Shown here piece after piece: positions 5,942-11,994 of a stretch of DNA of 17,898 nt. The position numbers and the translations under genes are program-made. Position 1 is the stretch's first letter. Every line of letters starts with the position of its first letter. The stretch spans positions 1 through 17,898 of the forward strand of contig DASVXH010000064.1 in the NCBI GenBank assembly GCA_036392795.1. Direction: 5' to 3'. Source of the DNA: JARIHD01 sp036392795. Lineage in GTDB: Bacteria; Patescibacteriota; Saccharimonadia; Saccharimonadales; UBA4665. The notes beneath the pieces are model-generated. The model was not told where the DNA came from. It did not search any database and worked only from the letters and a program-made list of their open reading frames with translations.

Positions 5942-7795
5942 CTACAAAGACGTCTTGTTTACCCTACTTTTTGCCTCGTTAGCAACGGTTTTTAGGAACT
6001 CTTCAACCGTACGTGCTTCGTGATTTGGATTGACTTCAATGTCTTTGCGCACGCGAGGCACCACTTCGCCAGTTTCGATTTCTTTTTCACCGATTACGAT
6101 CGAATAAGGAACCTTCATCAGTTCGGCATTGCGAATTTTTTTGCCCACGGATTCGTTATTATTATCGACGTGGACACGCAACCCTAGATCGAAGGCCTTT
6201 TCGGCAATCACTTGGGCAAATGAAATGGTTTTTTCCTCTTGATTCACAGTAATCAGCCGAATTTGCTCCGGCGCAACCCACACCGGAAACTTGCCGGCTG
6301 TATGTTCTATATAGACACTCAGGAATCGCTCGATGGAACCTAGTAATGCACAGTGCACCATAATTGGCGACTGCGCGCTCCCCTGCTCATTTGTATAGGA
6401 GAGCTCGAATCGCTGAGGCATTACAAAGTCGAGCTGCACCGTCGCCACTTGATGTTCGCGACCCAAAGCATCCGTTGCCATGAAGTCAATTTTTGGACCA
6501 TAGAAGGCAGCTTCGCCCTCTTCTTCAAAATAATCCAAGTTGTTTGCCTCTACTGCCGCTTTTAACTGTTGCTGGGCTGACACCCAGAGTTCAGGCGATC
6601 CAAGGTAAGCATCACTGCTGTCACGATAAGATAGTCGGACGCGTAACTGCATACCCACACTCTGATATAGTTGAGTTGCCGCAGCCAGCAAATTGTTGAT
6701 TTCACCTTCGATTTGATCTTGACGACAAAATGCATGGCTGTCATCCTGGGTGATTGAGCGTACACGACTCAATCCCCCTAGCTCACCGGTTTTTTCATCG
6801 CGGTAAACTGCCGTTGTCTCGAGGTATCGTATTGGTAAATCCCGATAGCTGCGAGCCTGCGATGCAAAGATTTGGGTATGGTGGGGACAACTCATGGGCT
6901 TTATAACGAACCGATCACTAGTTTCCTGACTCTTAACCAAAAAAAGCTCACCACCAAACTTTGCCCAGTGGCCAGACTTTTCGTACAATTCCTGTTTGGT
7001 AATGTGCGGAATTGATACTTTTTGGAAGCCGAAACGTTGGCGTAACTCGTTTGAGTAACGCATAACTTCCTCCCGAAGAACTGTGCCGCGCGGTGTAAAC
7101 AGTGGCAGACCGGATCCCACAAGATCTGAAAAAACAAATAAATCGAGTTCTTGGCCAAGCTTGCGGTGGTCGCGTTTTTTGGCTTCCTCTAGCATGGCCA
7201 AATATTGGCGTAGTTCTTTGTCGGTTGCGAAACCTACCCCATACACCCGCTGCATTTGTGGATTGCCTTCCTTGCCTCGCCAGTACGCGCCTGATACTCG
7301 GATTAACCGGAAGGCACCTACTTTGCCGGTTGATTCCACATGGGGACCACGACAGAGATCAGTAAAATCACCGTTTCGATAAAATGACACCTCCTCGACT
7401 TTGCCATCACCTACGGCAAAAGTACCCATTTCGTCCTTATTAAGTTCCTTGGCTACGGTTGTACCAGCACGCCTTAGGTCATTCAACAACTCTTCTTTAT
7501 AGGGTTGATTATTTTGCCCAGCCCAGGCAATTGCTTTGTCAATTGACATAGTAAATCGTTCGAACGATTGATTTTCATCAATAATTTTCTGCATTTCGGC
7601 CTGAATACGACCAAAGTCATCCTCGGAAAGTTGCTGGCCGGCAATATCGACATCATAATAAAAACCTTTTTCGACAACCGGCCCTACCCCCAGTTTGATT
7701 CCAGGATATAGACGAGTCAATGCGGTAGCTAAAATGTGCGCCAGACTGTGTCGCATGGCATGGAGATTGTCTGATTGGTTGTGATTGTTGGCCAT
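5942..7795 (-). CDS. thrS: Threonine-tRNA ligase without TGS domain
   Basis: 617 residues from the ATG at 7795, chosen because AAGGAG sits 5 nt upstream; an upstream TTG in frame would lie within the leader hairpins. The protein begins directly with the editing (N2) domain: H16 and H20 (HSLAH), then C148 and H152 (CRGPH), which hydrolyse Ser-tRNA-Thr. The N-terminal TGS domain of E. coli ThrRS is missing. The class II core shows C303 in MSCPHHTQIF as a zinc ligand, motif 2 around YLETTAVYRDEKTGELGGLSRVRSITQDD, and motif 3 near the ALLGSIERF stretch. A C-terminal anticodon-binding domain follows (PVWVAPEQIRLITV). Expression appears controlled by the leader at 7819-8062. Confidence 0.97.
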   Translation of the reverse strand: MANNHNQSDNLHAMRHSLAHILATALTRLYPGIKLGVGPVVEKGFYYDVDIAGQQLSEDDFGRIQAEMQKIIDENQSFERFTMSIDKAIAWAGQNNQPYKEELLNDLRRAGTTVAKELNKDEMGTFAVGDGKVEEVSFYRNGDFTDLCRGPHVESTGKVGAFRLIRVSGAYWRGKEGNPQMQRVYGVGFATDKELRQYLAMLEEAKKRDHRKLGQELDLFVFSDLVGSGLPLFTPRGTVLREEVMRYSNELRQRFGFQKVSIPHITKQELYEKSGHWAKFGGELFLVKSQETSDRFVIKPMSCPHHTQIFASQARSYRDLPIRYLETTAVYRDEKTGELGGLSRVRSITQDDSHAFCRQDQIEGEINNLLAAATQLYQSVGMQLRVRLSYRDSSDAYLGSPELWVSAQQQLKAAVEANNLDYFEEEGEAAFYGPKIDFMATDALGREHQVATVQLDFVMPQRFELSYTNEQGSAQSPIMVHCALLGSIERFLSVYIEHTAGKFPVWVAPEQIRLITVNQEEKTISFAQVIAEKAFDLGLRVHVDNNNESVGKKIRNAELMKVPYSIVIGEKEIETGEVVPRVRKDIEVNPNHEARTVEEFLKTVANEAKSRVNKTSL

Positions 7796-7818
7796 AAAAG
7801 CTCCTTCCTTTATATACG

Positions 7819-7876
7819 AAAAGACGCGGTTCAGATTGAATACTCTCGCATTGTATTCAATCTTTCTACCGCGTCT
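7819..7876 (-). terminator. Regulated intrinsic terminator in the thrS leader
   Basis: On the - strand AGACGCGGT (7868-7876) pairs with ACCGCGTCT (7822-7830). An inner 11-bp stem pairs 7853-7863 with 7833-7843. TTTT follows. The 5' strand uses bases 7873-7876, which the alternative antiterminator also needs, so the two folds exclude each other. Confidence 0.8.
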
Positions 7877-8062
7877 CGGACCCTGGAACCTACGTCGCAA
7901 AATATTGCTGGCAGTTCCGGGGTGGTTCCACCGGACTTCCCTCGCTTTCCGCTGAAAGCTCAGGCACTTATACCATCACGTTAACGCACGTTTGGTTGCC
8001 CACGGAGCTCAGCAATTGGTGAGGTTGCTTCGCCGCTCGATGTGATATGAACCTCCCAGTTC
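7819..8062 (-). promoter_or_regulatory. T-box-type tRNA-sensing attenuator upstream of thrS
   Basis: About 245 nt of leader with no protein gene. The hairpin at 7944-7959 (GCTTTC/GAAAGC, loop AGCG) fits stem III. Then comes an antiterminator. Helix A1 is GTCCGG (7931-7936) with CCGAGAC (7873-7879, one bulged A). A 7-nt bulge TGGAACC (7924-7930) matches the T-box consensus UGGNACC. Helix A2 is ACCC (7920-7923) with GGGT (7880-7883), extended by GGAAC/GTTCC (7914-7918 with 7885-7889). The competing terminator is at 7819-7876. Uncharged tRNA-Thr ending in UCCA would pair with UGGA and favour read-through into thrS. The specifier codon in stem I is not resolved. A cobalamin riboswitch-like reading of the core was considered and judged weaker. 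Confidence 0.7.
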
Positions 8063-8068
8063 ATATTC

Positions 8069-8077
8069 ATTGTAACA
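8069..8077 (-). promoter_or_regulatory. Extended -10 promoter of the thrS leader
   Basis: TGTTACAAT on the - strand is a TG-n-TACAAT extended -10. No good -35 is visible. Predicted start is about 8062, just at the first hairpin (8045-8066). Confidence 0.55.
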
Positions 8078-8258
8078 CATCGCAAAACTTCGCCTTACTC
8101 GTACTACTATAGCAATGATGGTACGATCCGGCTAGTACTAATGTGTTGTCATTTTTGTAATAGCGGCTGGGGAAAACTTGATTTCTCTTCCGGCTTACAA
8201 ATCAATATTTATATCATCTATGATAAGTCTCAAATGTGAGATATCTTTCCTGTGATAT

Positions 8259-8283
8259 AAAAAATGCCAGGCAACCCTGGCAG
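8259..8283 (-). terminator. Terminator of tRNA-Val
   Basis: TGCCAGG pairs with CCTGGCA (8276-8282 with 8265-8271 on the - strand). T6 follows at 8259-8264, 14 nt past the CCA end of tRNA-Val. Confidence 0.85.
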
Positions 8284-8296
8284 TTACTAAATCGGT

Positions 8297-8373
8297 TGGT
8301 GGGCCCTAGAGGACTCGAACCTCTGACCTCATCCACGTCAAGGATGCGCTCTAGCCAACTGAGCTAAGAGCCC
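8297..8373 (-). tRNA. tRNA-Val (anticodon GAC)
   Basis: A full cloverleaf on the - strand. The acceptor GGGCTCT pairs with AGGGCCC (a T-G wobble included), the D stem is GCTC/GAGC, and the anticodon arm is CATCC-TTGACGT-GGATG. The T arm is AGAGG-TTCGAGT-CCTCT. Discriminator A73 and CCA are encoded (8297-8299). A terminator follows directly. Confidence 0.96.
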
Positions 8374-8468
8374 TAATACCTCGAAAGTAACTTCATAAAT
8401 ATAGCGTAAAATGCCTGAAATATCAACCCTCTGCCCCTGTTAACAATAAACTCACCCCTTGTGAACAC

Positions 8469-8497
8469 TTGACTCCAGGGGTAGTCTTTGATAACAT
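8469..8497 (+). promoter_or_regulatory. Promoter of the small gene at 8520
   Basis: TTGACT (8469-8474), a 17-nt spacer and TAACAT (8492-8497). Predicted start is about 8504. Confidence 0.65.
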
Positions 8498-8519
8498 ATT
8501 TCGGTTAAGAGAGTTTTTG

Positions 8520-8636
8520 GTGAGTATCAAAAAATCCAGCACGCTTGATGATTTCAAGCTTTTTTATGAAGAGCTTACGTTCTCTTCTAAACCAAATCGA
8601 ATTCGCCGTTTGCGCGTGGTCACCTCTAGTAAGTAG
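8520..8636 (+). CDS. Probable 38-residue basic protein of unknown function
   Basis: A GTG start at 8520 (or TTG at 8517) opens a 38-codon frame ending TAG 8634-8636. The product begins (M)SIKKSSTLDDFKLFYEEL and ends SKPNRIRRLRVVTSSK: an acidic/amphipathic first half and a strongly basic tail. The frame sits alone between a consensus-like promoter (8469-8497) and a strong terminator (8655-8687), and AAGAGAG upstream is a weak ribosome binding site. That arrangement supports a real transcription unit. I do not recognise the protein. The transcript could instead act as a small RNA of about 180 nt. Confidence 0.5.
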   Translation: MSIKKSSTLDDFKLFYEELTFSSKPNRIRRLRVVTSSK

Positions 8637-8654
8637 GACCATTTCAACGTTATT

Positions 8655-8687
8655 CCGTCTCCGTTTTACAACTGAGACGGTTTTTTT
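8655..8687 (+). terminator. Terminator of the small gene
   Basis: CCGTCTC (8655-8661) pairs with GAGACGG (8674-8680) and is followed by T7. It lies 19 nt after the TAG of the 38-codon frame. Confidence 0.88.
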
Positions 8688-8768
8688 GAATCCTAAAAGC
8701 AGGTATTCCACATACCCTAGGCTAGTTTTCCACTAGCATTTTAAATAGCGTTATGACAATATGTAGAC

Positions 8769-9182
8769 ATGGTATGTATCTATTGCGGTTCTGCGACGAA
8801 AGTCATTAATTCCCGGCGCCAAAAGAGGATTAATCAAGTTTGGCGCCGACGTCAGTGCATAAACTGCAGCATGGTAGCCACAAGTCATGAGGCTCTAGAT
8901 CTGAGCACAAGCCTGACCGTACGGCGGCAGGATGGTTCATTATCACCATTTAACCGTGACCTTCTTTTGATTAGCCTTTACGAAGCATGCAAACACCGGA
9001 CAGATAGCGTACAAGTAGCTTCAGCCCTGCTCCAAACAGTTATAGCCAACTTAACAGCCCAACATGTTATGCATGCTACCGTGGATCGTAACAGCATAAT
9101 CACCTGCGCGCACGACGTTCTGAAACGTCTTGACACCTCGGCAGCGGCCGTCTACCAAGCCTATCATAAGCAGTCAAGTTAA
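8769..9182 (+). CDS. nrdR: NrdR-type transcriptional repressor of ribonucleotide reductase genes
   Basis: 137 residues, slightly shorter than the usual 150. An N-terminal zinc ribbon has C3/C6 (VCIYCG) and C30/C33 (RRRQCINC), with the typical VINSRRQKR and WRRRQC basic stretches between. Residues about 49-125 form an ATP-cone domain beginning LTVRRQDGSLSPFNRDLLLISLYEACKHR, which senses ATP/dATP. NrdR represses nrd operons through paired NrdR boxes. No such box is evident near its own start, and no nrd gene lies in this window. A TATGAC/GACAAT stretch ends about 8 nt before the ATG, and no ribosome binding site is seen, so this mRNA may also be leaderless. Confidence 0.88.
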   Translation: MVCIYCGSATKVINSRRQKRINQVWRRRQCINCSMVATSHEALDLSTSLTVRRQDGSLSPFNRDLLLISLYEACKHRTDSVQVASALLQTVIANLTAQHVMHATVDRNSIITCAHDVLKRLDTSAAAVYQAYHKQSS

Positions 9183-9214
9183 AACCTAAAACCAAACCCA
9201 GAAATACGGAAGGA

Positions 9215-10825
9215 TTATTTTCTCTTTTCGCCTGCGTGAGTAACAACGGCTTTATCGGTAACGTCAAATTTGTCCATATAACGGCCAAACATCAGTCGTG
9301 TCTGCGAATAAAAAGCCGCGAAAGAGTTATAGACAATAGTGGTTATCGGAAGATAAGCCCATTGTAGAACCATGAAGAGAGTACGATGCCGCTTATAACG
9401 CTCAGGTCTTGCGGGTAAAGTTTTTAGACAAATAAAAATGGTAGCCAGTCCGAAGACTAGCGCAAAGGTCTGAACACGACTTACTATGAGGGGCAATTCA
9501 TTGGCGGCCAGACTTTTGGGGTGAACGAGCGAAGGGATAAAACCACCCGTCAGCACCAGGATCGGCCCAGCAGCCCACGTCACATGACCTTCGAGTGAAC
9601 GCCATACACGAGTCCATAAACTAAAACGTGGAATCTTGTTTTTGTGAAAGAAGCCCTTATCCACGATATAGGCAATATCGGACACGCCATAGGTCCAGCG
9701 GCGCAACTGCATAAATTGTGCCTTAAGTGTACGTTTCAGCGTGTCACTGAGCACTGCATCCTGGTAAATAGGAATGTAAAGCGGATATACCCGATAGTTA
9801 CCATCAAAGCGGAAGAAGGCCCGCCAGTATTGATGACCGTCCTCCACGATAGTACGGACACTCCAAAAATCGGTCTGAATAAGCGAGGCCATACCCTGTG
9901 CATGCGAAGAAAAATTGCGGAGCGTATGCGGACGCATCGACTGCACAATATGAAAGAACGAGTTACCCGTGGCGAGCACACGCATGGGTGCGGGTGCATC
10001 CCAAATATTATTGTTATAAACCGAAACTGGCTGAAAAGATGCGCGAACGGGATCAGGACACGAACTATACGCATAAGTTAATGTCGCCAAATAATTAGGA
10101 TCGGGTCGATTGTCGGAATCCAAAGTCGTTACCACCACGCGCAGCGGGTCAATCTTCTCTTTTTCGAGCCATTTTTGCAGCTGCCGGCCAGCATGAGTTA
10201 CATTGCCGCCCTTACCTATGAGTTCTCCGGGAATATTCTTTGGATGTTTGATTGCCTCAGCATAAAAGAAACGATCCTTGTAGGCGGCAACCAATTCTTT
10301 GGATTGCACTGCAACGCGCTCACCACCGCGCTCTTCATAGGCCAAAATAAAAATCACCTTTTCCATGTCGTATTTGGATGCCAAGACCGACTGGATAGTG
10401 GGCTCCAAAACTTCACGAGCTTCGTTATAGGTCGCGATAATAACAGCATGCAGGACTTCGTCCGGTTTGACCTGCATTGGCTGTACACTTAAACGCAAAA
10501 GATTATCGTAGTGCCATTTGGGGCGGACAGCTGCCGCATCGGCAACTTCGCCTGCCTGCAGTTCGGCCACTAATTGCGGCCAGTTCATCTTTTGATACTT
10601 ACGCATAACGCTAAAGCCATGCAACGCACGAATTGCCGCCGCCACAGCCCGAGTAAAGTTAACCAGCAAGTAAAGCAAGATAAAGATTGCCGCCGCCCGA
10701 ATGTCGATAAAGCTCAGGATTAATGGAAAGAACAGCATAGTCCAGCTAAGGACGCCAGGCAGTATTTCAAAGAAACGGTAATGTCCCTTGCGATCTTTTG
10801 CATATGGAATTTCTATGTCTGTCAT
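9215..10825 (-). CDS. Membrane glycosyltransferase family 2 (cellulose synthase-like)
   Basis: 536 residues. Two membrane helices at about 22-65 precede a cytosolic GT-A domain, and three or more helices follow from about 412 to the end. The catalytic set of processive GT2 enzymes is visible: VIIATYNE at 128-135, DSD at 236-238 (metal/UDP binding), a VEDG at about 328-331 in the place of the TED base, and QLRRW at 373-377, which holds the growing chain. It probably polymerises and exports a polysaccharide or adds sugars to a surface polymer; the sugar cannot be read from sequence. It follows the small membrane protein gene by 1 nt, so the two form an operon and perhaps one complex. Confidence 0.88.
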   Translation of the reverse strand: MTDIEIPYAKDRKGHYRFFEILPGVLSWTMLFFPLILSFIDIRAAAIFILLYLLVNFTRAVAAAIRALHGFSVMRKYQKMNWPQLVAELQAGEVADAAAVRPKWHYDNLLRLSVQPMQVKPDEVLHAVIIATYNEAREVLEPTIQSVLASKYDMEKVIFILAYEERGGERVAVQSKELVAAYKDRFFYAEAIKHPKNIPGELIGKGGNVTHAGRQLQKWLEKEKIDPLRVVVTTLDSDNRPDPNYLATLTYAYSSCPDPVRASFQPVSVYNNNIWDAPAPMRVLATGNSFFHIVQSMRPHTLRNFSSHAQGMASLIQTDFWSVRTIVEDGHQYWRAFFRFDGNYRVYPLYIPIYQDAVLSDTLKRTLKAQFMQLRRWTYGVSDIAYIVDKGFFHKNKIPRFSLWTRVWRSLEGHVTWAAGPILVLTGGFIPSLVHPKSLAANELPLIVSRVQTFALVFGLATIFICLKTLPARPERYKRHRTLFMVLQWAYLPITTIVYNSFAAFYSQTRLMFGRYMDKFDVTDKAVVTHAGEKRK

Positions 10826-10826
10826 A

Positions 10827-11186
10827 CTAATAAAGAACTAGAAGTGCATTACTTACAATCACAGCCAACAGCAGTACCAAAAAGCCAAGTCCCAGGATGG
10901 CAAGCGAGAGCGCTCGCCGCAACTCATAGGTTTTAAGGCTAAGCAAAAGATTGATCCCGGCAATAATAAGGACAAAAAGTATAAAGCTCAGGATATGAAC
11001 AACGCTGCCCTTCTGAAAAGCACTCAAACCCAGATTGGCACGGTACTGAACAATATAACCCCCGATTCCCTGGCCAATGCTCCCACGCAAAATAACCGAA
11101 ACGACGCAAAGGAACGCCAAAAAGATGTTTGAACTCGCCAGAAGTAAAGCGAGTTTATCGTGTAAGTATTTTTTTGGTATATGCAT
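10827..11186 (-). CDS. Small membrane protein with three predicted helices
   Basis: 119 residues with hydrophobic helices at about 13-33, 63-85 and 92-118. The first loop (about 34-62) is polar with several glycines. No family motif is recognised. Its stop lies 1 nt before the GT2 start, so the two genes are translated together, which suggests an accessory subunit for the glycosyltransferase. On the - strand a TTGTCC-17-TACAAT promoter lies at 11201-11229, with the ATG at 11186. It also lies downstream of the tRNA-Gly/tRNA-Thr pair without a terminator between. Confidence 0.7.
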   Translation of the reverse strand: MHIPKKYLHDKLALLLASSNIFLAFLCVVSVILRGSIGQGIGGYIVQYRANLGLSAFQKGSVVHILSFILFVLIIAGINLLLSLKTYELRRALSLAILGLGFLVLLLAVIVSNALLVLY

Positions 11187-11200
11187 ATGAATTTGTTTAC

Positions 11201-11229
11201 ATTGTATGCCTCGGAAGACAGAAGGACAA
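11201..11229 (-). promoter_or_regulatory. Promoter of the small membrane protein-GT2 operon
   Basis: On the - strand, TTGTCC (11224-11229), a 17-nt spacer and TACAAT (11201-11206). The start would be near 11194, 8 nt before the ATG. Confidence 0.5.
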
Positions 11230-11233
11230 TAGC

Positions 11234-11312
<79 letters not shown>

Positions 11313-11329
11313 ATATCATTCTTTGAAAA

Positions 11330-11406
11330 TGGAGCCACCTTGGGGATTCGAACCCCAGACCCCCGCTTTACGAAAGCGGTGCTCTAGCCAACTGAGCTAA
11401 GGTGGC
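11330..11406 (-). tRNA. tRNA-Thr (anticodon CGU, discriminator U73)
   Basis: A cloverleaf on the - strand with acceptor GCCACCT/AGGTGGC, D stem GCTC/GAGC, anticodon arm CCGCT-TTCGTAA-AGCGG and T arm TGGGG-TTCGAAT-CCCCA. The discriminator is U (complement of A11333) and CCA is encoded, so the end is UCCA. This exactly complements the UGGA in the thrS leader bulge (7927-7930). A TATAAT -10 lies at 11419-11424. Confidence 0.95.
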
Positions 11407-11418
11407 GAAACAAATTGT

Positions 11419-11424
11419 ATTATA
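11419..11424 (-). promoter_or_regulatory. -10 box of the tRNA-Thr/tRNA-Gly transcript
   Basis: A perfect TATAAT on the - strand, 12 nt upstream of the tRNA-Thr 5' end. No clear -35. Confidence 0.6.
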
Positions 11425-11442
11425 CCAGATGACCACTGATAT

Positions 11443-11486
11443 AAAAGCACACGCGGACTAAGATAAATCTCTTCATGTCCGCGTGT
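11443..11486 (-). terminator. Terminator of the anchored extracellular protein gene
   Basis: A perfect 10-bp stem (11477-11486 with 11449-11458, ACACGCGGAC/GTCCGCGTGT) is followed on the - strand by GC and TTTT. It separates the gene at 11536 from the tRNA-Thr promoter. Confidence 0.7.
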
Positions 11487-11535
11487 ACAAATTGAACAAA
11501 TATTTTATTCAGATTCTAAGGTGTTAACCTCCCGG

Positions 11536-11949
11536 TTAGAGCGTGGAGGCTTCTTTGGGAACGATTGATTCTACTATGATTGAACCCTCCATTTGATAAA
11601 CATCACTACTCTCTTTGATTAGCTTTCCGTCAACAACAACCGGCTTATTGTAGGGCGTACTGCCCACCTTTTGATTGTCATCTTTGATGCCATAGTATTT
11701 ATTGTCTTCCGATTTAAAGCCAGTGGCGCATTCAAGGGTGTGTGGACCATCCATGTTTTTATGGGGCAAGCACACCAATTCTCCGGTCATTCGTACGGTG
11801 GCTTCTGTCGGCGATGGATCATTACTTTTAGACGGGGCCCGTACAGCGATCACAATTAGGAGAATGGCAATCAGGGCAACAAGTATAGTCGCAACCCAGA
11901 TTACTATGGGAGATTTGTTTGTCTTCGATTTGGATGATTTTGTATTCAT
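11536..11949 (-). CDS. Single-pass membrane-anchored extracellular protein, unknown function
   Basis: 137 residues. A short basic cytoplasmic tail (KSSKSKTNK) precedes one membrane helix at about 14-36, then a Ser/Pro/Asn linker and an external domain of about 90 residues. That domain has alternating beta-like stretches (VRMTGELVCL, HTLECATGF, YYGIKDD, PVVVDGKLI, YQMEGSIIVESI) and two cysteines that could form a disulfide. The pattern is reminiscent of small OB-fold extracellular domains, but this is a guess. TATAAT lies 7 nt before the ATG, so the mRNA is probably leaderless. A hairpin terminator follows the stop. Confidence 0.7.
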   Translation of the reverse strand: MNTKSSKSKTNKSPIVIWVATILVALIAILLIVIAVRAPSKSNDPSPTEATVRMTGELVCLPHKNMDGPHTLECATGFKSEDNKYYGIKDDNQKVGSTPYNKPVVVDGKLIKESSDVYQMEGSIIVESIVPKEASTL

Positions 11950-11956
11950 AATCAGT

Positions 11957-11962
11957 ATTATA
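11957..11962 (-). promoter_or_regulatory. -10 box giving a leaderless transcript of the anchored protein
   Basis: A perfect TATAAT on the - strand, then 7 nt, then ATG at 11949. No ribosome binding site. Confidence 0.6.
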
Positions 11963-11994
11963 CGCCCTTCTTCTTTGCGAAGAGTGTGATAATT

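Noticed and set aside
5942..7900. N-terminal extension of ThrRS to 7900
   Set aside because: It would translate through the antiterminator and terminator hairpins from a TTG. The ATG at 7795 has a perfect AAGGAG at 5 nt.
7881..7945. Second RNase P-like element
   Set aside because: GAGGGAAGTCCGG resembles RNase P conserved region I, but the matching 3' signature is missing and rnpB is already complete at 598-977.
7861..7980. Cobalamin riboswitch in the thrS leader
   Set aside because: GAGGGAAG, CCGGTGGAA, CCGG and ACTGCC resemble a cobalamin aptamer core, and GTCCGAGAC recalls the B12 box. But the closing helix with the B12 box does not form, and the same bases make a complete T-box antiterminator next to a synthetase gene, matched by the local tRNA-Thr end.
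8505..8711. 68-codon frame on the - strand
   Set aside because: It lies antisense to a unit with a clear + strand promoter, frame and terminator, and has no ribosome binding site or promoter of its own.
9736..10074. Long frames opposite or out of phase with the GT2 gene
   Set aside because: They are Cys- and Arg-rich, lack start signals and overlap the catalytic core of a firmly identified gene.
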